From Erinaceus europaeus (lineage: Eukaryota > Chordata > Mammalia > Eulipotyphla > Erinaceidae): a stretch of DNA of 64,000 nt. The notes under the pieces were generated by a model. It saw nothing but the letters and a program-made list of their open reading frames with translations, was not told where the DNA came from and searched no databases. The translations under genes were made by a program, and so were the position numbers. Location: NCBI RefSeq assembly GCF_950295315.1, contig NC_080164.1, positions 62,138,042 through 62,202,041 of the forward strand, given 5' to 3'. Positions 44,940-58,561 of the stretch are shown piece after piece; position 1 is the stretch's first letter, and every line of letters begins with the position of its first letter.

Positions 44940-46744
44940 AATTGAAAACACACTGAATATATAATTTTTTTAAATGTGCTATGAGCACTTCTCCACTTCA
45001 TTAAATACTCTTCAAAAACAAGATAAAAGTTGCTGAGGCTTGACATCTGGCTCTATGGCTATACTAGAATCTATTTATCTCATTCCTTATTGTGGATCTT
45101 GAGGTTTGAGCATTTTTTGTCATTTTAAGTAACTGCATGCGCATGTGTTTTAGCAGATGTTTTGAGTGCCAAAGGGGCTTGGAGGGCATCTTTCTCATGC
45201 TTCCATGGGAAGAATGGACTCATGATAAGTGACTGCCGAGAATGGGCTGATCAGAAAAGCAAATGGTATTAGGACAAAGCTGAGAGTGGAGGGAGCCTTG
45301 GGAGAGAAAGTCTGGGGTAGACTTTGGTCCTGAGAGATCCAGAGAGCTGTGGCCTGGGAAGTCTCTCCCCAGGTATCTCTTCACATCCACAGTAAAGTTA
45401 GCCTCCTAAGGTTACTGCTGGCCAGTCATGGGATTAGGCAACCAAGTTCAAGAGATAGAAGCCTGTCACATTCACTTTTGTAATCATTTCCTTCCTTCTT
45501 CAGGTAGCCAAGGGTGGCACTGGTACATAAGAGTATGCTGGGAGGTTGAGGACACTGTTAGAACTGTGGGCCCTTTTCCCTATAGTCCTGTCTATCAGAG
45601 ATTTCTCCCTCCTGTTCTAACCCCTCAGGTATTAGGGAGGGGGCACCTTTGCCATCATCTCAGTCATTGGAAGCCTTATCCCAGTTCTCTGCTTCCAACC
45701 CCACAATTCAGTCAGTGGACCAGTTCACACCTAATCTGGCCAAGGAACGGACAGGAAAATAGCATCCTCCTCTCTCACCACCTTGAGGACGAAGGCTTGT
45801 AGAAATCCAAGAATCTGGAGGGAGAAGAGTCTTTACTGGAAAGTAGCTTGTGTCTGCCTTATTTCCAGGCTTCCCTAAAGGGCATAATTTTCACAGAGAC
45901 AAAGTTAGGGGCCCAGGAGCTTGCTAAGAGGCTTCTGGTTTTCCCTTTCCCCTGCCTAGTAGCTGATGCCCTCAAAGGAAAATTGTGAGCACTTCAGCTT
46001 AGGAGTTTTCGTATGCTTTGAGTCTGGAAAAACTTAGTTGTGACCCCCCCCAGCCCCCTCACCCCCATCCAAGACTCTGTTTGTAAAAGGCTTGCTAGTC
46101 TGGCAAGTTATCTCACCTATGAGATGTGCTTGCTTTGCATGTAGGGGTCCTCCATAAAAGGCCACTGGAAGTCCAATGCCCATGTCCTTCCTTGCTAATT
46201 GCCTCCTTTCTCTCACCCTTCACTTCTCAGGAGGGAAGGTTCCTCTCTTGCAAGGTGGGCTCCACTTCCCCTTGCGCTCAGTTCATGAGAAGCCACCCTC
46301 CAACCTGTGCTGTGTAGCTTCCTGTGTGGGCAAACAGGAAACAGCTCACCTTCAGGGAGGCCGGAAGTGGCTGCCTGTCTGCATGCCCATGAGCTGTGGT
46401 CAGATCAGGAGGTTGTATGTCCTTGGGTCCTGGAGACAGGGCCTAGGTAAAGAACCCAGGAGTGGAATGGGGGAGCACAACAGATTAGAGCTCCTTGTTA
46501 ACAGAAGCTTTGGGGGTAGGGACTAGTTTCCCTTCCCCTGTTCTCTGTGTCACACTCCATTTTGATCTGGAGGCCCTCCTTGCCACACCCATAGTCTCCC
46601 CAAATTCACGGAACAGAAAGCAAGCCAGAGTGCAGGAGAAGACGGGCCAGGTCCCATGCAGTTTTCAGTGTTAAGTCACAGAGCATGCTAAACAGGGAGG
46701 GAAATGACAGGCCAGAGGATATGTGTATTTATTTCTCTTTTTCT
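44940..46744. other. Candidate PSD4 intron 1, largely unique
   Basis: About 1.8 kb with almost no recognisable repeat and moderately high GC (45180-46600). No exon identified. Low repeat density makes it a place to look for regulatory elements. Confidence 0.5.
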
Positions 46745-46955
46745 AATTATTTTATAAAATACTTTTCATTTTTATTAGATAGACAGAGGGAAATCAAGAG
46801 GGAAAAGGGAGATAGAGAAAGAGAGACACCTGCAGCATTACTTCACCACTTTTGAAGCTTTCCTCCTGTAGTTAGGGACCAAGGGTTTGAATTTGGGTTC
46901 TTATGTATGGTAACATGTGTGCTTAACTGAGTGCACCATCACCCCACCCCCATGT
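46745..46955 (-). repeat. Type A SINE
   Basis: GACACCTGCAGCATTACTTC core and 'TGCTTAACTGAGTGCACCAT' head. Confidence 0.9.
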
Positions 46956-47109
46956 GTATTTCTTTTTAAAAGACCACATCATACACCTCCCCAAACACAA
47001 ATACTAGATCCACTGTCCAGATGGGAAGAGATAGTTTCCCATGGCTTGTCTTGAAGTGATCGAGGAAGAAAGAGCAGCTTTTACTCACTTATTTAACAAA
47101 TACCTGTGG

Positions 47110-47265
47110 CTAAGAACCAGGTGCTCGTGTTAAGGAGAAGCACCATCAGTAGCACAAAAGACTTTCATGCCAGAGGCACGGGAAGTCCCAGTTTCAATTC
47201 CTAGCACCATCCTAAGTCAGAGCTAAGCAATGCTCTGGTTGGAGAAAAAAGAAAAAAAAAAGTAA
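47110..47265 (+). repeat. Type C SINE
   Basis: 'AAGTCCCAGTTTCAATTCCT', 'AAGTCAGAGCTAAGCAATGC'. Confidence 0.7.
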
Positions 47266-47639
47266 TGGACTAATCCTTGTCCTTGAGAAGTTCACAGTGT
47301 GAGAGTCAGGTCTCTGTTGCTTTACTGCTCAGCTCCATTCTTCCATGGGAGCTAAGTATCCAGTGGATCCTTGATGAGAAGGGTCTGTACCCCAAGGGCC
47401 ACCAGAGGAGGTGAAGAAGGTGACTGACCTCCTAATTTGTCCTATGGTTACCTACTTTGCCTCTGCCTTTTGCCTCTGCTTAACTTCTGAGTGGCCACAT
47501 TTAATGGTGACTCTTGCTTATCTTTCTAGACTTTGGAGTAGTGTTTGTCATAGCTGACCACTTCCTCCTCCTAAAGTTAACTCTTCCTTTGTCTTTGTGA
47601 CAACACACTCACTTTATGCTTCTCTCACCCAGACAGTTT

Positions 47640-47848
47640 TTTTCTTTCATATTTTATCTGATAGGACAGAGAGAAATTAAAAGGGGAGTAGGAAATAGAG
47701 GGGGAGAGAAAAAGATAGTCATCTGCAGACATGCTTTACTGACTGTGAAGCGTTCCTGTTGCAGGTGGGTAAGGGAGACTTGAACCCAGGTCCCTGTGCA
47801 TGGTACTATTTGCGCTTAACTGGACGCACCACCTCCCAGCCCCCTATA
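47640..47848 (-). repeat. Type A SINE
   Basis: 'GATAGGACAGAGAGAAATTA', CATCTGCAGACATGCTTTAC, 'GCACCACCTCCCAGCCCCCT'. Confidence 0.9.
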
Positions 47849-48529
47849 CACACTTCTTCATGTCAACTTTAGGCAGCTTTTTCAGCTGCCTACTAGGATG
47901 TTTCACATATACCTCAAGCCTAGTATCAACAAATTCAAACTTACAATTTTCTACTCCAAACCTCATCTGCCCAGTTATTTCCTATTTCAGCAAAAGCTGT
48001 TAGCACTTCTCTGTTTGCTTGAGCCAGACGTTGCTCCTGAATTCTCTCTTATCTTCGTGTGCTGTGGCAACATAAGGAGCAGATCCTTCCAATCACCCCC
48101 AGTATGTGCCCCAAGTTTTCTCTCTCCCCTTCTCTGCATTCCCACCCCCTCTTAAGCCATGATGCTTCTGGACTATCACTGAACCCGAACCCTTCCCTGC
48201 CTCATACACACACAGTGTATCTCCCATTTTTCTTAGCTCTTGAATGTCTATTCTCCATTAGAGCAGCAGATGGCCTAAAAATGAAATATGCACATTTCCT
48301 CACTTGGCATGCTCCCTGACTTGCCACTGGGCACCCCATGGGATTCAGGGTCTGGCCCACACTCTGACTTGCTTTCCACTTCCTGAACTCATGGAGACTT
48401 TTTCCATTCCAGGTAAGGAAGTTATTCTACCTGAGTGCCAGTCACCCTCTTTATGGGCTGGCTCCTCTCACAGTGATCCTGATCTCTGTAGCTAGTTCTC
48501 TTCTGCCTGCTTCTTTCCTGCCCCTTTCC

Positions 48530-48645
48530 TTCTCAGCATGTCTCACAATTTATTGCCAGAATAAATTAATTAGCTGCTTGTTTATTCCATCTCTGCTATA
48601 GAGTGAAAGCTCCCCGAGGGCAGGAGAAATGTATTTTATTCCAGA
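48530..48645 (+). repeat. L2 relic
   Basis: 'GAAAGCTCCCCGAGGGCAGG' with flanking 'GCTTGTTTATTCCATCTC' matches the L2 3' region. Confidence 0.7.
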
Positions 48646-49474
48646 TGGATTGGCTGCTTCTCACACAGGCACTGTGTGGAGTCTGTACTGGGTGGCCACA
48701 TTCAGAAACACCCATGAAACTTGATGCAAGGCAGTGGGCTTGCATTTAGGTCTTGGGGTGACTTTAAGAGGCCGACTTACACTGTTGAGTTGTAAGATCC
48801 CAAGAGGAACAACTGGGGAATGTAATGAACCAACTTTGTGTTGCACTGAGTTTGAGGTTCTGGTGAAATAAGCCTACCTTAGCATTTGCTAGCCAGACAG
48901 TAGACAGTGGAGGACTCCACTTGGTATTTCTGGATATATAGCCATTCTAAGTATAGCCACCCAGTTATCACATGAACTGTGTCCTGTTCTGCCTCCCATT
49001 TTAATAGTGAATGAGGTTCCGCTGCAGTTACTGAAAGTGGCTCTTGCTCATAACTCCCCTCAACCTTTTTTTTTTTCTTACTTGGCTGTACCACAAAGAT
49101 ATGTGGATAGACAGCCTGCCCATAAGGCCTAGGTCTTGTCTGCAACTGCCTTCACCCCAGTCTAGAATTACCCATTGCAGTGATGCAATGCCTCATGGAC
49201 ATATATGCCATGCAGAGAATCCCAGGTTCTTGACACCCAGAATGTGAAGGGCAAAGTCCTGGGAGGCATGTTGCCATTGAGGAGGTGCAGCTGGAGGCCC
49301 TATGGGGGCTGGGGTGGGCTGGGCCTCCGGAGCTTACAAGTAGGGAAGTCTCCTAGAGTTGGATTTATGAGAACTATAATTTGCAGCAGGGCAGGGATAT
49401 TTAGACTCTCAGCAGAGAAGTTGATAGGAAGTGAGCCTGGAGAAGTGGATTGTGTAGAGGGAGATAAGAATATA

Positions 49475-49795
49475 TACTGTGGGCACGAAGCACAAGGACC
49501 AGCATAGGGATGTCGGTTCGAACCCCCAGCTCCTCACCTGCAGGGGTGTTACTTCACAAGCAGTGAAGCAGGTCTGCAGGTGTCTGTCTTTCTCTCCCCC
49601 TTTCTGTCTTCCCCTCCTCTCTTGATTTCTCTCTGTCCTATCCAACAACAACGACAGCAATAACAATGATAATAACTACAACAATGATAAACAATAAGGG
49701 CAACAAAAGGGGAAAATGGCCTCCAGGAGCAGTGGATTCATGGTGCAGACATCAAGCCCCAGTGATAACCCTGGAGGCAAAAAAAAAAAAAATGT
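49475..49795 (+). repeat. Type A SINE, full length
   Basis: 'GGGCACGAAGCACAAGGACC', CCTCACCTGCAGGGGTGTTA, AAC/AAT-rich internal run, 'ATGGCCTCCAGGAGCAGTGG' and terminal A13. Confidence 0.93.
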
Positions 49796-51264
49796 ATCGT
49801 GAGTGTGGCCCCACTGAGCAGTGGTGAGGAACAACTGACAGGTAGTTCTAGTAACTTCCAGCTGTGCATCTCTAGTCAATGACTTGCTCTCTCTGAGATT
49901 TATCCAGATCTGTATAATGGATATGCTTCATAAAGAAGGTGAGATGAGTGGCCAAGGTGCTGTTTCTTGGGGCACATTTTGTGACTGCAAGATAATTATA
50001 TCAGTTGCCATTATAATCCAAAGGACTTAGTTGCACACAAAATGGAAATGCCATTTGTTAACAACAGAAAGGGAAAGTTACCTGACAGGGTGCTTGCCTG
50101 TCTTGCACTGGGTGCCCTGCAAGGAACTGAAAGCTGGGGCAGAGATGAGAACATGGTGACAGGCCCATGGGGGAGCATGGGGGTGGGGCCTGTCACAGGC
50201 CAGGGCACCTTCCCCTTTTTGGGCTGAGGAGGGCAGGCGACCCTGGCAGATTCTTTCTGAGTAGAACCCCCACCCCTACCCCTGTGAGGAGGGACCTGGG
50301 GAAGGGAGCCTGAGGTGCTGGGCCTGAGAATGGAAGTTGTCCTCTTGTGGGCAGGAAGTGTGAGGTACATAATAGCTCAAGAGCTCTGAGGAGGTGCAGA
50401 GCAGGAGGGGTTAGTATGTCTGGGTGGTGAGAGGGAGCGGAAGTCGGAAGCTTCAGCCGTCACACTCATCACTCACGGGGCAGAAAACGGATTGTGCAGC
50501 TGGAAACACCCCTGGGGACTCAGGCTTATGCATGCCTTTTTAGGTCCTTTGGAGGTGAGTGAAGTAGGCTGGCTTGAAATGGGGGCTGGAAGCAAGACAG
50601 GGTGGTGGAGCCAGGGATATGGAGAGTCACATGTAAGCTCTGGGGACAGATCTGGGGCAGGTGGGTAGGAAGAAGGCAAAGGCCTCTGTGAGCCTGACCT
50701 GGGACTGTGGACCCCATCCTGCCCTTTCCCTCCCTCCTGTCCTCTTCCCACAACCTACCCTTCCTATCTGACCTTTGTCTCGCTTACCTGGCCTCTCTAG
50801 CCTCCTAGAGGATCTGCAATAATGGAATGTGATGGGCCCCAGGAAGTCCTTTGGTAAATCTCTTATGGTCCTCTCTGGGTCCCTGGTGATGGCTGTTTCT
50901 AGTGGCACTTTCTAGTGGCAGCTTTTGCGAACACTAGATAGACCTCTGAGAGAAAGGAGGCCAGGAAGACCTTGGGCGAGTGGCAACTTTGGGTGTGGTC
51001 ACTATGGGTGCTCTGCCTCAGAGTTTACTGTTAGGGATGCCTAGCACCACCCTGCTTTCCAGGTCCTATCCAAGGAGGCTCTGTTAAGAAAAAGAGGACT
51101 CAACATTTGAGTTTGCCAGGCTGGCTTTGCTTTAGGCCTGTTGCTCTGTAATGCTACAAAATGCATTTGACTCTCCTGTGTGACCCTGTTTGGGATGCTA
51201 CAGGATTATTATTCGAGGATAAAGGAACCCCTGTAGAGGAGCTTCCTATTCCACTGCCATTTCG
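49796..51264. other. Candidate PSD4 intron 1, unique and GC-moderate
   Basis: No repeats recognised. A pair of ETS-type GGAAG motifs (GCGGAAGTCGGAAG, 50437-50450) could mark an enhancer or alternative promoter. Confidence 0.45.
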
Positions 51265-51418
51265 TTTTGTTTCATTTCATTTCATTTATTTCATTTCATT
51301 ATCAGAGCACTGCTCAGTGTGGTGTTGCTGGGGACTGAATCTGGGACTCTAGCAGCACCTTAGGCACTAAAATCTCTGTGCATAACCATTATGTTGTCTC
51401 CTAAGCCCTACAGTCCCT
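51265..51418 (-). repeat. Type C SINE, minus strand
   Basis: 'CAGAGCACTGCTCAGTGTGG', 'GGGACTGAATCTGGGACTCT', 'ATAACCATTATGTTGTCTCC'. Confidence 0.88.
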
Positions 51419-51419
51419 T

Positions 51420-51660
51420 GATTTTTTAATTTATTTATTTTTATTAGCAATTTAATAGTGATTGACAAGACTGTGGGATAAGAGGGGTACAGTTCCATAC
51501 AATTTCCACCTCCAGAGTTTCACATCTTCTCCCCTCCGTTGGGAGATTCCCTATTCTTTTTTTTTTTTTTACCAGATTTTTAAAAATTTATTTATAAAAA
51601 AGGAAACACTGACAAAACTATGGGATAAGAGGGGTACAACTCCACACAATTCCCACCATT
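51420..51660 (-). mobile_element. Two abutting L1 3' ends
   Basis: 51425-51560 and 51561-51660 both begin with the L1 tail/3'UTR end and share the GGATAAGAGGGGTACA motif, so they are two severely truncated copies head to tail. Confidence 0.85.
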
Positions 51661-52619
51661 TTTAAAGACACTGTGATCCTATAGTTGGAGTCCCTTCTCT
51701 GCTAAAAAAACTGGGAAGAGTGAGCATCAGCATGTTATTTGTCATCCAGAAATAACAAATCCCTGTCTGTACTGGGGGGCCTGATCCAGGTCTGAAATAG
51801 TGGGCCCCAAATGGTCTTATCTCTACAGCCTCCTGATGCCTCAGAACATTACAGGGCTCCCAGTGCTCACAGATAACTGTCTACCATGTGGGTTAGGACC
51901 TCTGTTGCTGAGTCCTTTGTGGAGGAAGAGGGAGAGACACATGAAGGGGGATCCCCTCCAGCATAGCATTCCTCCTCCCTCCCAGGACTGCCCAGGATCC
52001 TTTGATGCTCTGCCCTCTCATCCTCTCTGTATTCTCTGCCGCACCCCCACCCATGCATAGACTGAGTCTCAGCTGATCCAACTCAGACCCTCAACACCAG
52101 ATCTCCCAGCCCCCACTCTGTGTACATTTGCATGTAGCCACCTTCCTTGTAGGCAGGATGTGGGGCCTCTCTGTCATGTCTCTTGCAGTGCTCAGGTCAT
52201 GCAGGTTCAGGCAGGGCTGTCTGTCCTATAATCCTAGACAAATGACTCTGACTTGGGTTTCTGGGAGTGTGTGGGAGGCCATGTCTTCCCGGCCCCCACC
52301 CATCAGTTTCTCTCTCTTTTAACTCCTATCATCCTACACAAGCCTAGCCCTGCAGCATTCTCTGTGAGGAAACTATCATCCCCACCAAGCAGCCACCCAA
52401 GTGAGGATTCCCTGAAAAAAAGCTAAATGTAAAAAAATATATACAAAAAAGCTAAACTAGCACAAGGGGTGCAAGACTGGGAGCTGCACTCAGCTCCCTC
52501 TCCTCCTTATCTTCTGGAGCTCAGAAAATTATCTTAGATTCAGAGGAACCTTTCTTCTTCCTTAGAACTTACCATTAAACTTTCTGAGAGCCAGCCAGGT
52601 GTTTATAAAAATGAAGTGC

Positions 52620-53020
52620 TGTTTGACTTTTAAAATTTTTGTTTTCTCATTTTATTCTGAATATGTTCTTTTAAGACTTTCATCATGGAGTACAGTGTCA
52701 GTCACTCCAAGAGAGGTGTCAACACACTTCACCCTCCCTCAAAGTATCATCTTCTTCCACCATAGGGCCCTAGGTCCCCAACTCCACTTCAACCTCCCTC
52801 CCACCTCCCTCTTTTGAGCCCTTGGGTCTGCTGTAATATACCACAGTTTAGTAATGATTCACCATAAATTTTTCCTTGCTGTGTTTTTCAAGTCACACTT
52901 ATGAGTGAGATTATCCCAGTATCCATCCTTCTTCAGGTTGACTTTATTTAGTGTGGTTCCCTCCAGCTTCATCCATGCTGCCTGGCTGACTAATTTACAG
53001 CTTTAGAGATCACAAAACTC
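52620..53020 (-). mobile_element. Probable L1-type 3' fragment
   Basis: 'CACACTTATGAGTGAGATTA' and 'CCTCCAGCTTCATCCATGCT' complement L1 3' sequence. Confidence 0.65.
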
Positions 53021-53374
53021 ACCTGTAAAGGTAGACACTGGTAACCTCCTTTGTTCTGGCTAGGATATCTGAAATAAGCCATGTCGCTAACCACCAGGAA
53101 GCAAAATTTAAAAATATCACGTCCTTGAGGAGGAGGCTTTCGGAGGCTCCATCCCACTTTCCTCTCTCCAGCTTATTGTCAAGAACTTTTCTGTGGTGCC
53201 TCCTCTAGGCCAGGCAGGCACTGTACTGGACATGGGAAAACATGAATTCAAATGACTTCTCACAAAGGAATTCATGAGTGTCCAAGGGAATTGATTTATC
53301 AGTGGGGAGACCTGGGTCTGAACCCTAGCTTCCCCACTTACCAGCTGACTTATGTGAACAAATGTCATTTATGT

Positions 53375-53572
53375 ATTTATTCATTTATTTTTACAGAACA
53401 GGAAACTGAAAGAGGAGGGAGAGGTAGAGAGGACAGAGAAAGACAAAACGCTCTCAGCACTGCTCCACCACTCATGAAGCATCACCCTGCTGGTGGGGAG
53501 CAGGGGCTTGAACCTGGGTGCTTGCTCATGGTGATATGTGTGCTTATCCAGGTGTGCCACTGCCGAGCCCTC
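53375..53572 (-). repeat. Type A SINE
   Basis: 'CACCACTCATGAAGCATCAC', 'GGTGTGCCACTGCCGAGCCC'. Confidence 0.85.
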
Positions 53573-54011
53573 ATGAAAGCTGTCTGAGCCTTAGCTTTCT
53601 TATTAGTAGGAGGTGATGTTACCACTTATCCCATGTATGGGGTAGCTGACAGGACAGATGGATTCATGGCTATAAAATAACAGATAGGATAATGGGCATG
53701 ATACTACAGGGGCTCAGTTCACTAGTGATATCTTTCTTTGAGGATTGGATTGCCAAATAAAATATCTAATGTCCAGTTAAAACTGAATTCGAGATAAGCA
53801 ATGAGCAAAGTTTTACTAGAAATGTGCCTGAATATTTGGCATTCTATATGTTTATTTGCTAAATGTGGTGGCTCCCCACCCCCTATTAAGTTGTGTTCTC
53901 CCAGCGTGGAACTGCCTGCTAGAAGTGGAGCCACTTCCCAACAAGAGCTTTGCAACTTCTCACCTGAGAATCTGTGGCCTTTAGCTTTCTAATTCATTTG
54001 CACTAAAGCTT

Positions 54012-54215
54012 ACTTATCTGTTTATTCTGGATATATAGAGAGAAGAAGAGAAAGGAGGGGGAGGTAGAGAGTGAGCGAGGCAGAGACATCTACAGCCCTG
54101 CTTCACTACTTGTAAGGCTGCCCCTCTGCAGGTGGGGATCAGGGACTTGAACCTAGGTCCTTGAGCACTGCAATGTATGCACTCAAACAAGTGTATCACC
54201 ACCTAGTCCCTGAAC
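54012..54215 (-). repeat. Type A SINE
   Basis: 'CTGCAGGTGGGGATCAGGGA', 'GTATCACCACCTAGTCCC'. Confidence 0.88.
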
Positions 54216-54828
54216 TAAAACTTAATATCATGCCCCACCCCCTGCCCTAGAACTTTGTAGTTGGGAATGAAGATAGCACAGCTAACCATTTTAGCATTTT
54301 TGTGCTGACGCAGTGGTGAATAAGAAGTATAAAGAACCTGCCTTCTTGGTGCTTCCACTCTGAAAGAGGAGTGAATTGGAACCTTCTAAATAAATTGTCA
54401 ATAGAAATTCCTAGTAAACACTTGAAAGTATACATTGGGATAACGACTTTAACAGATCTGAAGTATGGTGCAGATCCAGATTTCACTGGTTCAGAATCAT
54501 AGGTTAAACTGTAAACTGGGGCCTCCCCTTCCTATTTTGTTCACTGTTCTTTCTCCTTCTCTCCTCCCATTTCCTTACTTATCTGCCCCCTCCGCCAACA
54601 GACTTTAACTTTCCAAAAGATCAGACTATTTCTTATTTTTAATCTTATATTCCATGCTGTGGATCAACTTGACTGGAAGAGGCCTCAATCTTTCACTCTT
54701 CCACTATTGGTCGCTAACCTTTACTCCTGTTCTAGGTCCTATTTCTCTACCAGATATTCACCCCACAAATGAGGGATTGAGGATACTTTTTCTGATATTC
54801 TATTTTTTTTTAATTTTTGTTTGTTTTT

Positions 54829-54832
<4 letters not shown>

Positions 54833-54874
<42 letters not shown>

Positions 54875-54985
54875 AGGACACTACTTAGTTTTAGCATATG
54901 GCAATGCCAGGGATTGAACCGGAGGCCACAGGTATATTAGTCCTATACTTTTAACAGGCTGAGCTATCATACTTTGCCCTGGGCT
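54833..54985 (-). repeat. (CA)n and adjoining SINE
   Basis: CA array 54833-54872, then 'GCCAGGGATTGAACCGGAGG' of a minus-strand SINE. Confidence 0.8.
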
Positions 54986-55960
54986 GACGATTCAAAAACT
55001 TTTCTCCCTAAGTCCAGCAGTTGTCTATATTACATTCTCAGTCCTCTCTGGGCAAGATAATTGCTATAGTCAGTCCTATTTATAAAGGACAGAGATAACT
55101 GAGCCCCAGGCCCCACTGTCCATCCTTGAGTAACCCCTGTGTATCCAGACCTCCTCCCAGGGCTGCCAGGTGGAGAGTGAGCAAGTGTGCAGAAGGAGAT
55201 GAGGTATCCAAGCACTGCAGCTTCTCAAGGTAGCTCTGTAGAGGGGACAGCTGGCTGACATGAAGAGAAACCCTTGATTTACAGTGAGCAAAACACAGGA
55301 CTTTCCTAGTCTCCCTCCCTAGATCCAGTCTTTGTGCCAAGCTGACCCTTCTCCCAGGTTCTCTTTTCCTTACCCCCACACATTGCACCTGAATATGTGT
55401 AAGTCTTAGGAGCATGTTCCTGTGGGTATCAGCAAATTTTCCCAAATGACCTCAGTTTTCCCACCCTCATTCTTGTACTTAGGAACAGAGAAACACAAAT
55501 GGCAATAATGAGAATGTGAGTGGTGGGTAGTGGGATGGTGGAAAGGGCAAACCACCCACTGATAGAGAAAGTGTGAAAGTTAAGACTTGTTCTAGTGAAT
55601 GTGATCCAGAGCATCAAATACATTACTAGAAATAAATAACCTCACTTTTTGAGAAGTCACAGTCTATTGGAAGCTGACTTAGAAGTCAGTGAGAGATGGC
55701 TATTGAAGGCTGGACTTTTCCCTGGGAAATGAAAACTCCACAATCATAACGCTAGAACTCAGCAATTACAGATTCTACCTCTGCTGAAAGTAAGGAATAA
55801 AGGAGTTGGGACAGAGGAGTTCTAAAAATCCATAAAGTGGTTTTGTTCGTTTGGTTTTAAAGAAGCTTTTAGGAGGTTGCTTTCAAGAAGGCAGGAATCT
55901 GAAATTCATAGTGGCCCTGCCTTATCTCTCTTTGGCAGCCACCTAAAGAAGACATTACAC
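54986..55960. other. Candidate PSD4 intron 1, unique sequence
   Basis: No repeat or exon recognised. Confidence 0.5.
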
Positions 55961-55972
55961 CAAACCATGTTT

Positions 55973-57534
55973 TTTTTTTTTAATTTTTATTTATAAAATG
56001 GGAACACTGACAAAACCATAGGATAAGAGGGGTACAGTTCCCACCACCAGAGCTCCATATCCCATCCCATCCCCTGATAGTTTTCCTATTCTTTAACCCT
56101 CTGAGAGTATGGACCCAAGGCCATTGTGGGATGCAGAAGGTGGAAGGTCTGGCTTCTGTAATTTTTTCCCCACTGAACGTGGGCGTTGACAGATTGATCC
56201 ATACTCCCAGCCTGTCTTTCTCTTTCCTTAGTGGGGCGGGGCTCTGGGGAAGCAAGGTTCCAGGACACATTGGTGGGGTCATCTGCCCAGGGAAGTCCAG
56301 TTGGCATCTGGAACCTGGTGACTGAAAAAAGAGTTAACATATAAAGCCATACAAATTGTTGACTAAGCATGAACCTAAAGGCTGGAATATTGCAGATGAA
56401 GATTTGGGGTATCCGTTTTTGAAGTAGCTAGTAGCTCTATTTTGGCCCATGACTTTATCAATTTTTGCCTGAGCCTAACATCTGATATGCAGGTGGACCC
56501 AAGTTATTGTTTAGAAAGAGGGCTAGAAAGCTGAAACAGGGAAGAGAGTAGATCCCAAATATGGGAAAGGTATATAAATATTGTTGACTGTAAGCCCCAT
56601 CGATTTGATCTGGGGCCCATATTCAGCATAGGAACCTATGTAACCTCTGCATCCCTGTAGACCCAAGCTCACATTCTGTGGTCATGAGTAGGAACATTCC
56701 AAGTTGCACCTATTTCAAGACCCATCTTCCTCGGGTGTAGCATAGAGTATGTTGTTCATCCTCCCTTCGGAGGATGGAACATTCTCTACCATTACTGATC
56801 CACATAGAGGGCAAGGTCCTACGGGGGCCCCCAAAGGGGTCCATTATGTTGTTCCTGATGGAAATGATCAGTGACAATGGATTGAGGGATCTATTCGAGG
56901 TCTAGGCTCATTGTGTCTGTGTGGGAATCCCAGGACTCCCCAACTAGGGCCCCAGGTAATGGGGTGGCCTACTAGTGACTAAAGAGTCATCATTAAAGTA
57001 TGCCAGTCTCTTGCCCTTATTCAGCTTTTTTAGTCTTTACTTTGATAAGGTTAGCTTTGGAGTGACTGAGGGAAGTGTAATAGAAAGTAGGTGAGGAGAG
57101 TATTTATATCTAAGAAGAAACTATTTCATTTGGTTAAAGACACTTTATGGTGTCATTTTAGGTCTTTCTACTTGCTTGCTTCACTTATTGGCTCACTGTA
57201 AACTGTTGTGCACTTTTGCTTTAAAGTATATATTTTGCCCTAATTTATGGATACATGTGTGCATATGCCCTATCACATGGGACTTGGTCTGTATCTAGGT
57301 TTTGAGGCTTTGTCAGGAAGTGAACCACCAGAAATGGAATTAAGGAGTCCTATGAGAAAGGAAAGGTCTCACCTTTCATCACTTTTTCATCAGTAATGAT
57401 GCTGAAGGGTTGACATTCCATGCCTGATGTCTCTGGATACATTCCGAAGTGAGGCATGGTGAGATGGTACTTATTGCATTGAGTAGGTTGGGGTCAGCAG
57501 ATGCGGTATCAGTTGGTATGAATTGAGAGAAGCA
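55973..57534 (-). mobile_element. L1 3' copy with target-site duplication
   Basis: About 1.56 kb flanked by CAAACCATGTTT (55961-55972) and CAAACCACGTTT (57535-57546), a 12-bp duplication with one change. Uninverted, so it serves as reference for the rearranged copy at 14.7 kb. Confidence 0.88.
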
Positions 57535-57984
57535 CAAACCACGTTTTCTAAGTGACCTTGAACAACAGGACACACTCAACCTTGATTTTCAAGCTTTTGA
57601 GGGTTCCCATTTGTTGAGTGTCTAAATATAGAGGAAGTTTGGGCTGAAGGCTGGACTTGAATTACCTCTGTTAGCTTCAGTTTCTTCTCAGGGGAGCTCC
57701 TAGGATCCCGGGAATTTCTCAGACTTACTTAGCTTCCAGGTGGCTGGGCAAGGGTTTGAGTGGTCAGTCATTCACTACCAGTCATTCATTAAACTAGTCT
57801 AATTTCACATGTGGAACAATGGTGTCTGTCCCCTCTAGGTGAGGTATAAAGCTAAATGAGGGTGGGTTAGCTATGCTTGTAACTTTCACTGGTGGGAATC
57901 TGAAAGTTAGGCATGGTTACAAACTGGATGAAGGGAGGGGAGGAGGGAGAATAAGAGAGGTAGGGGGTGGGGAGCTGATTTATT

Positions 57985-58280
57985 TACTTTTTTTTTTAAG
58001 CAAGAGCACTACTCAACTCTGGTTTATAGTAGTACTGGGGATTGAGTCTGGGATCTCTAGTCACAGGCATGAAAGTCTGTTGTGTATACTACAGTGCTAT
58101 TTCCCCCAGCCAAAGATTAAAAAAATTTTTTTTTTATTTTAATGTGAGGCAGACAGAGAGTGGTAGACAGGCAGGCAGACAGACAGACTAGAACACCACA
58201 AACTTTGATTTGTAGTAGTACCAGAGACCAGGTGTGTGAATGTGTGTGCGTGTGCATGTGTGTGTGTGCACATGCGCATG
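57985..58280 (-). repeat. Two minus-strand SINEs plus (TG)n
   Basis: 57985-58115 ('GGGGATTGAGTCTGGGATCT') and 58120-58230 ('CACAAACTTTGATTTGTAGT'), then a TG/CG-containing run to 58275. Confidence 0.7.
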
Positions 58281-58561
58281 CTGACAGTTTTTTTTTCTTG
58301 AGAGTCCTCACCTTCATCTGCTTAGGTCATGCTAACAATGCTATATAGACAATGTGCAGGCAGTTCTGAGCAGTCACCCTTGAGCCTCCTTGTCCATAGA
58401 TTGCAGTCCATGACCCCTGGTGTTGTGGTTTGTCCACTGGGATAAACTGTCTTCCCTCTAGAGCCCAGGCCGAGTTCAGCAGAGTGCCCCTACCTACTTC
58501 CACCTAGGCCAGGGTATGACTCCCTTCCTGTTTTCTTGGGAGATGGAAATAAGTCTTTTAT

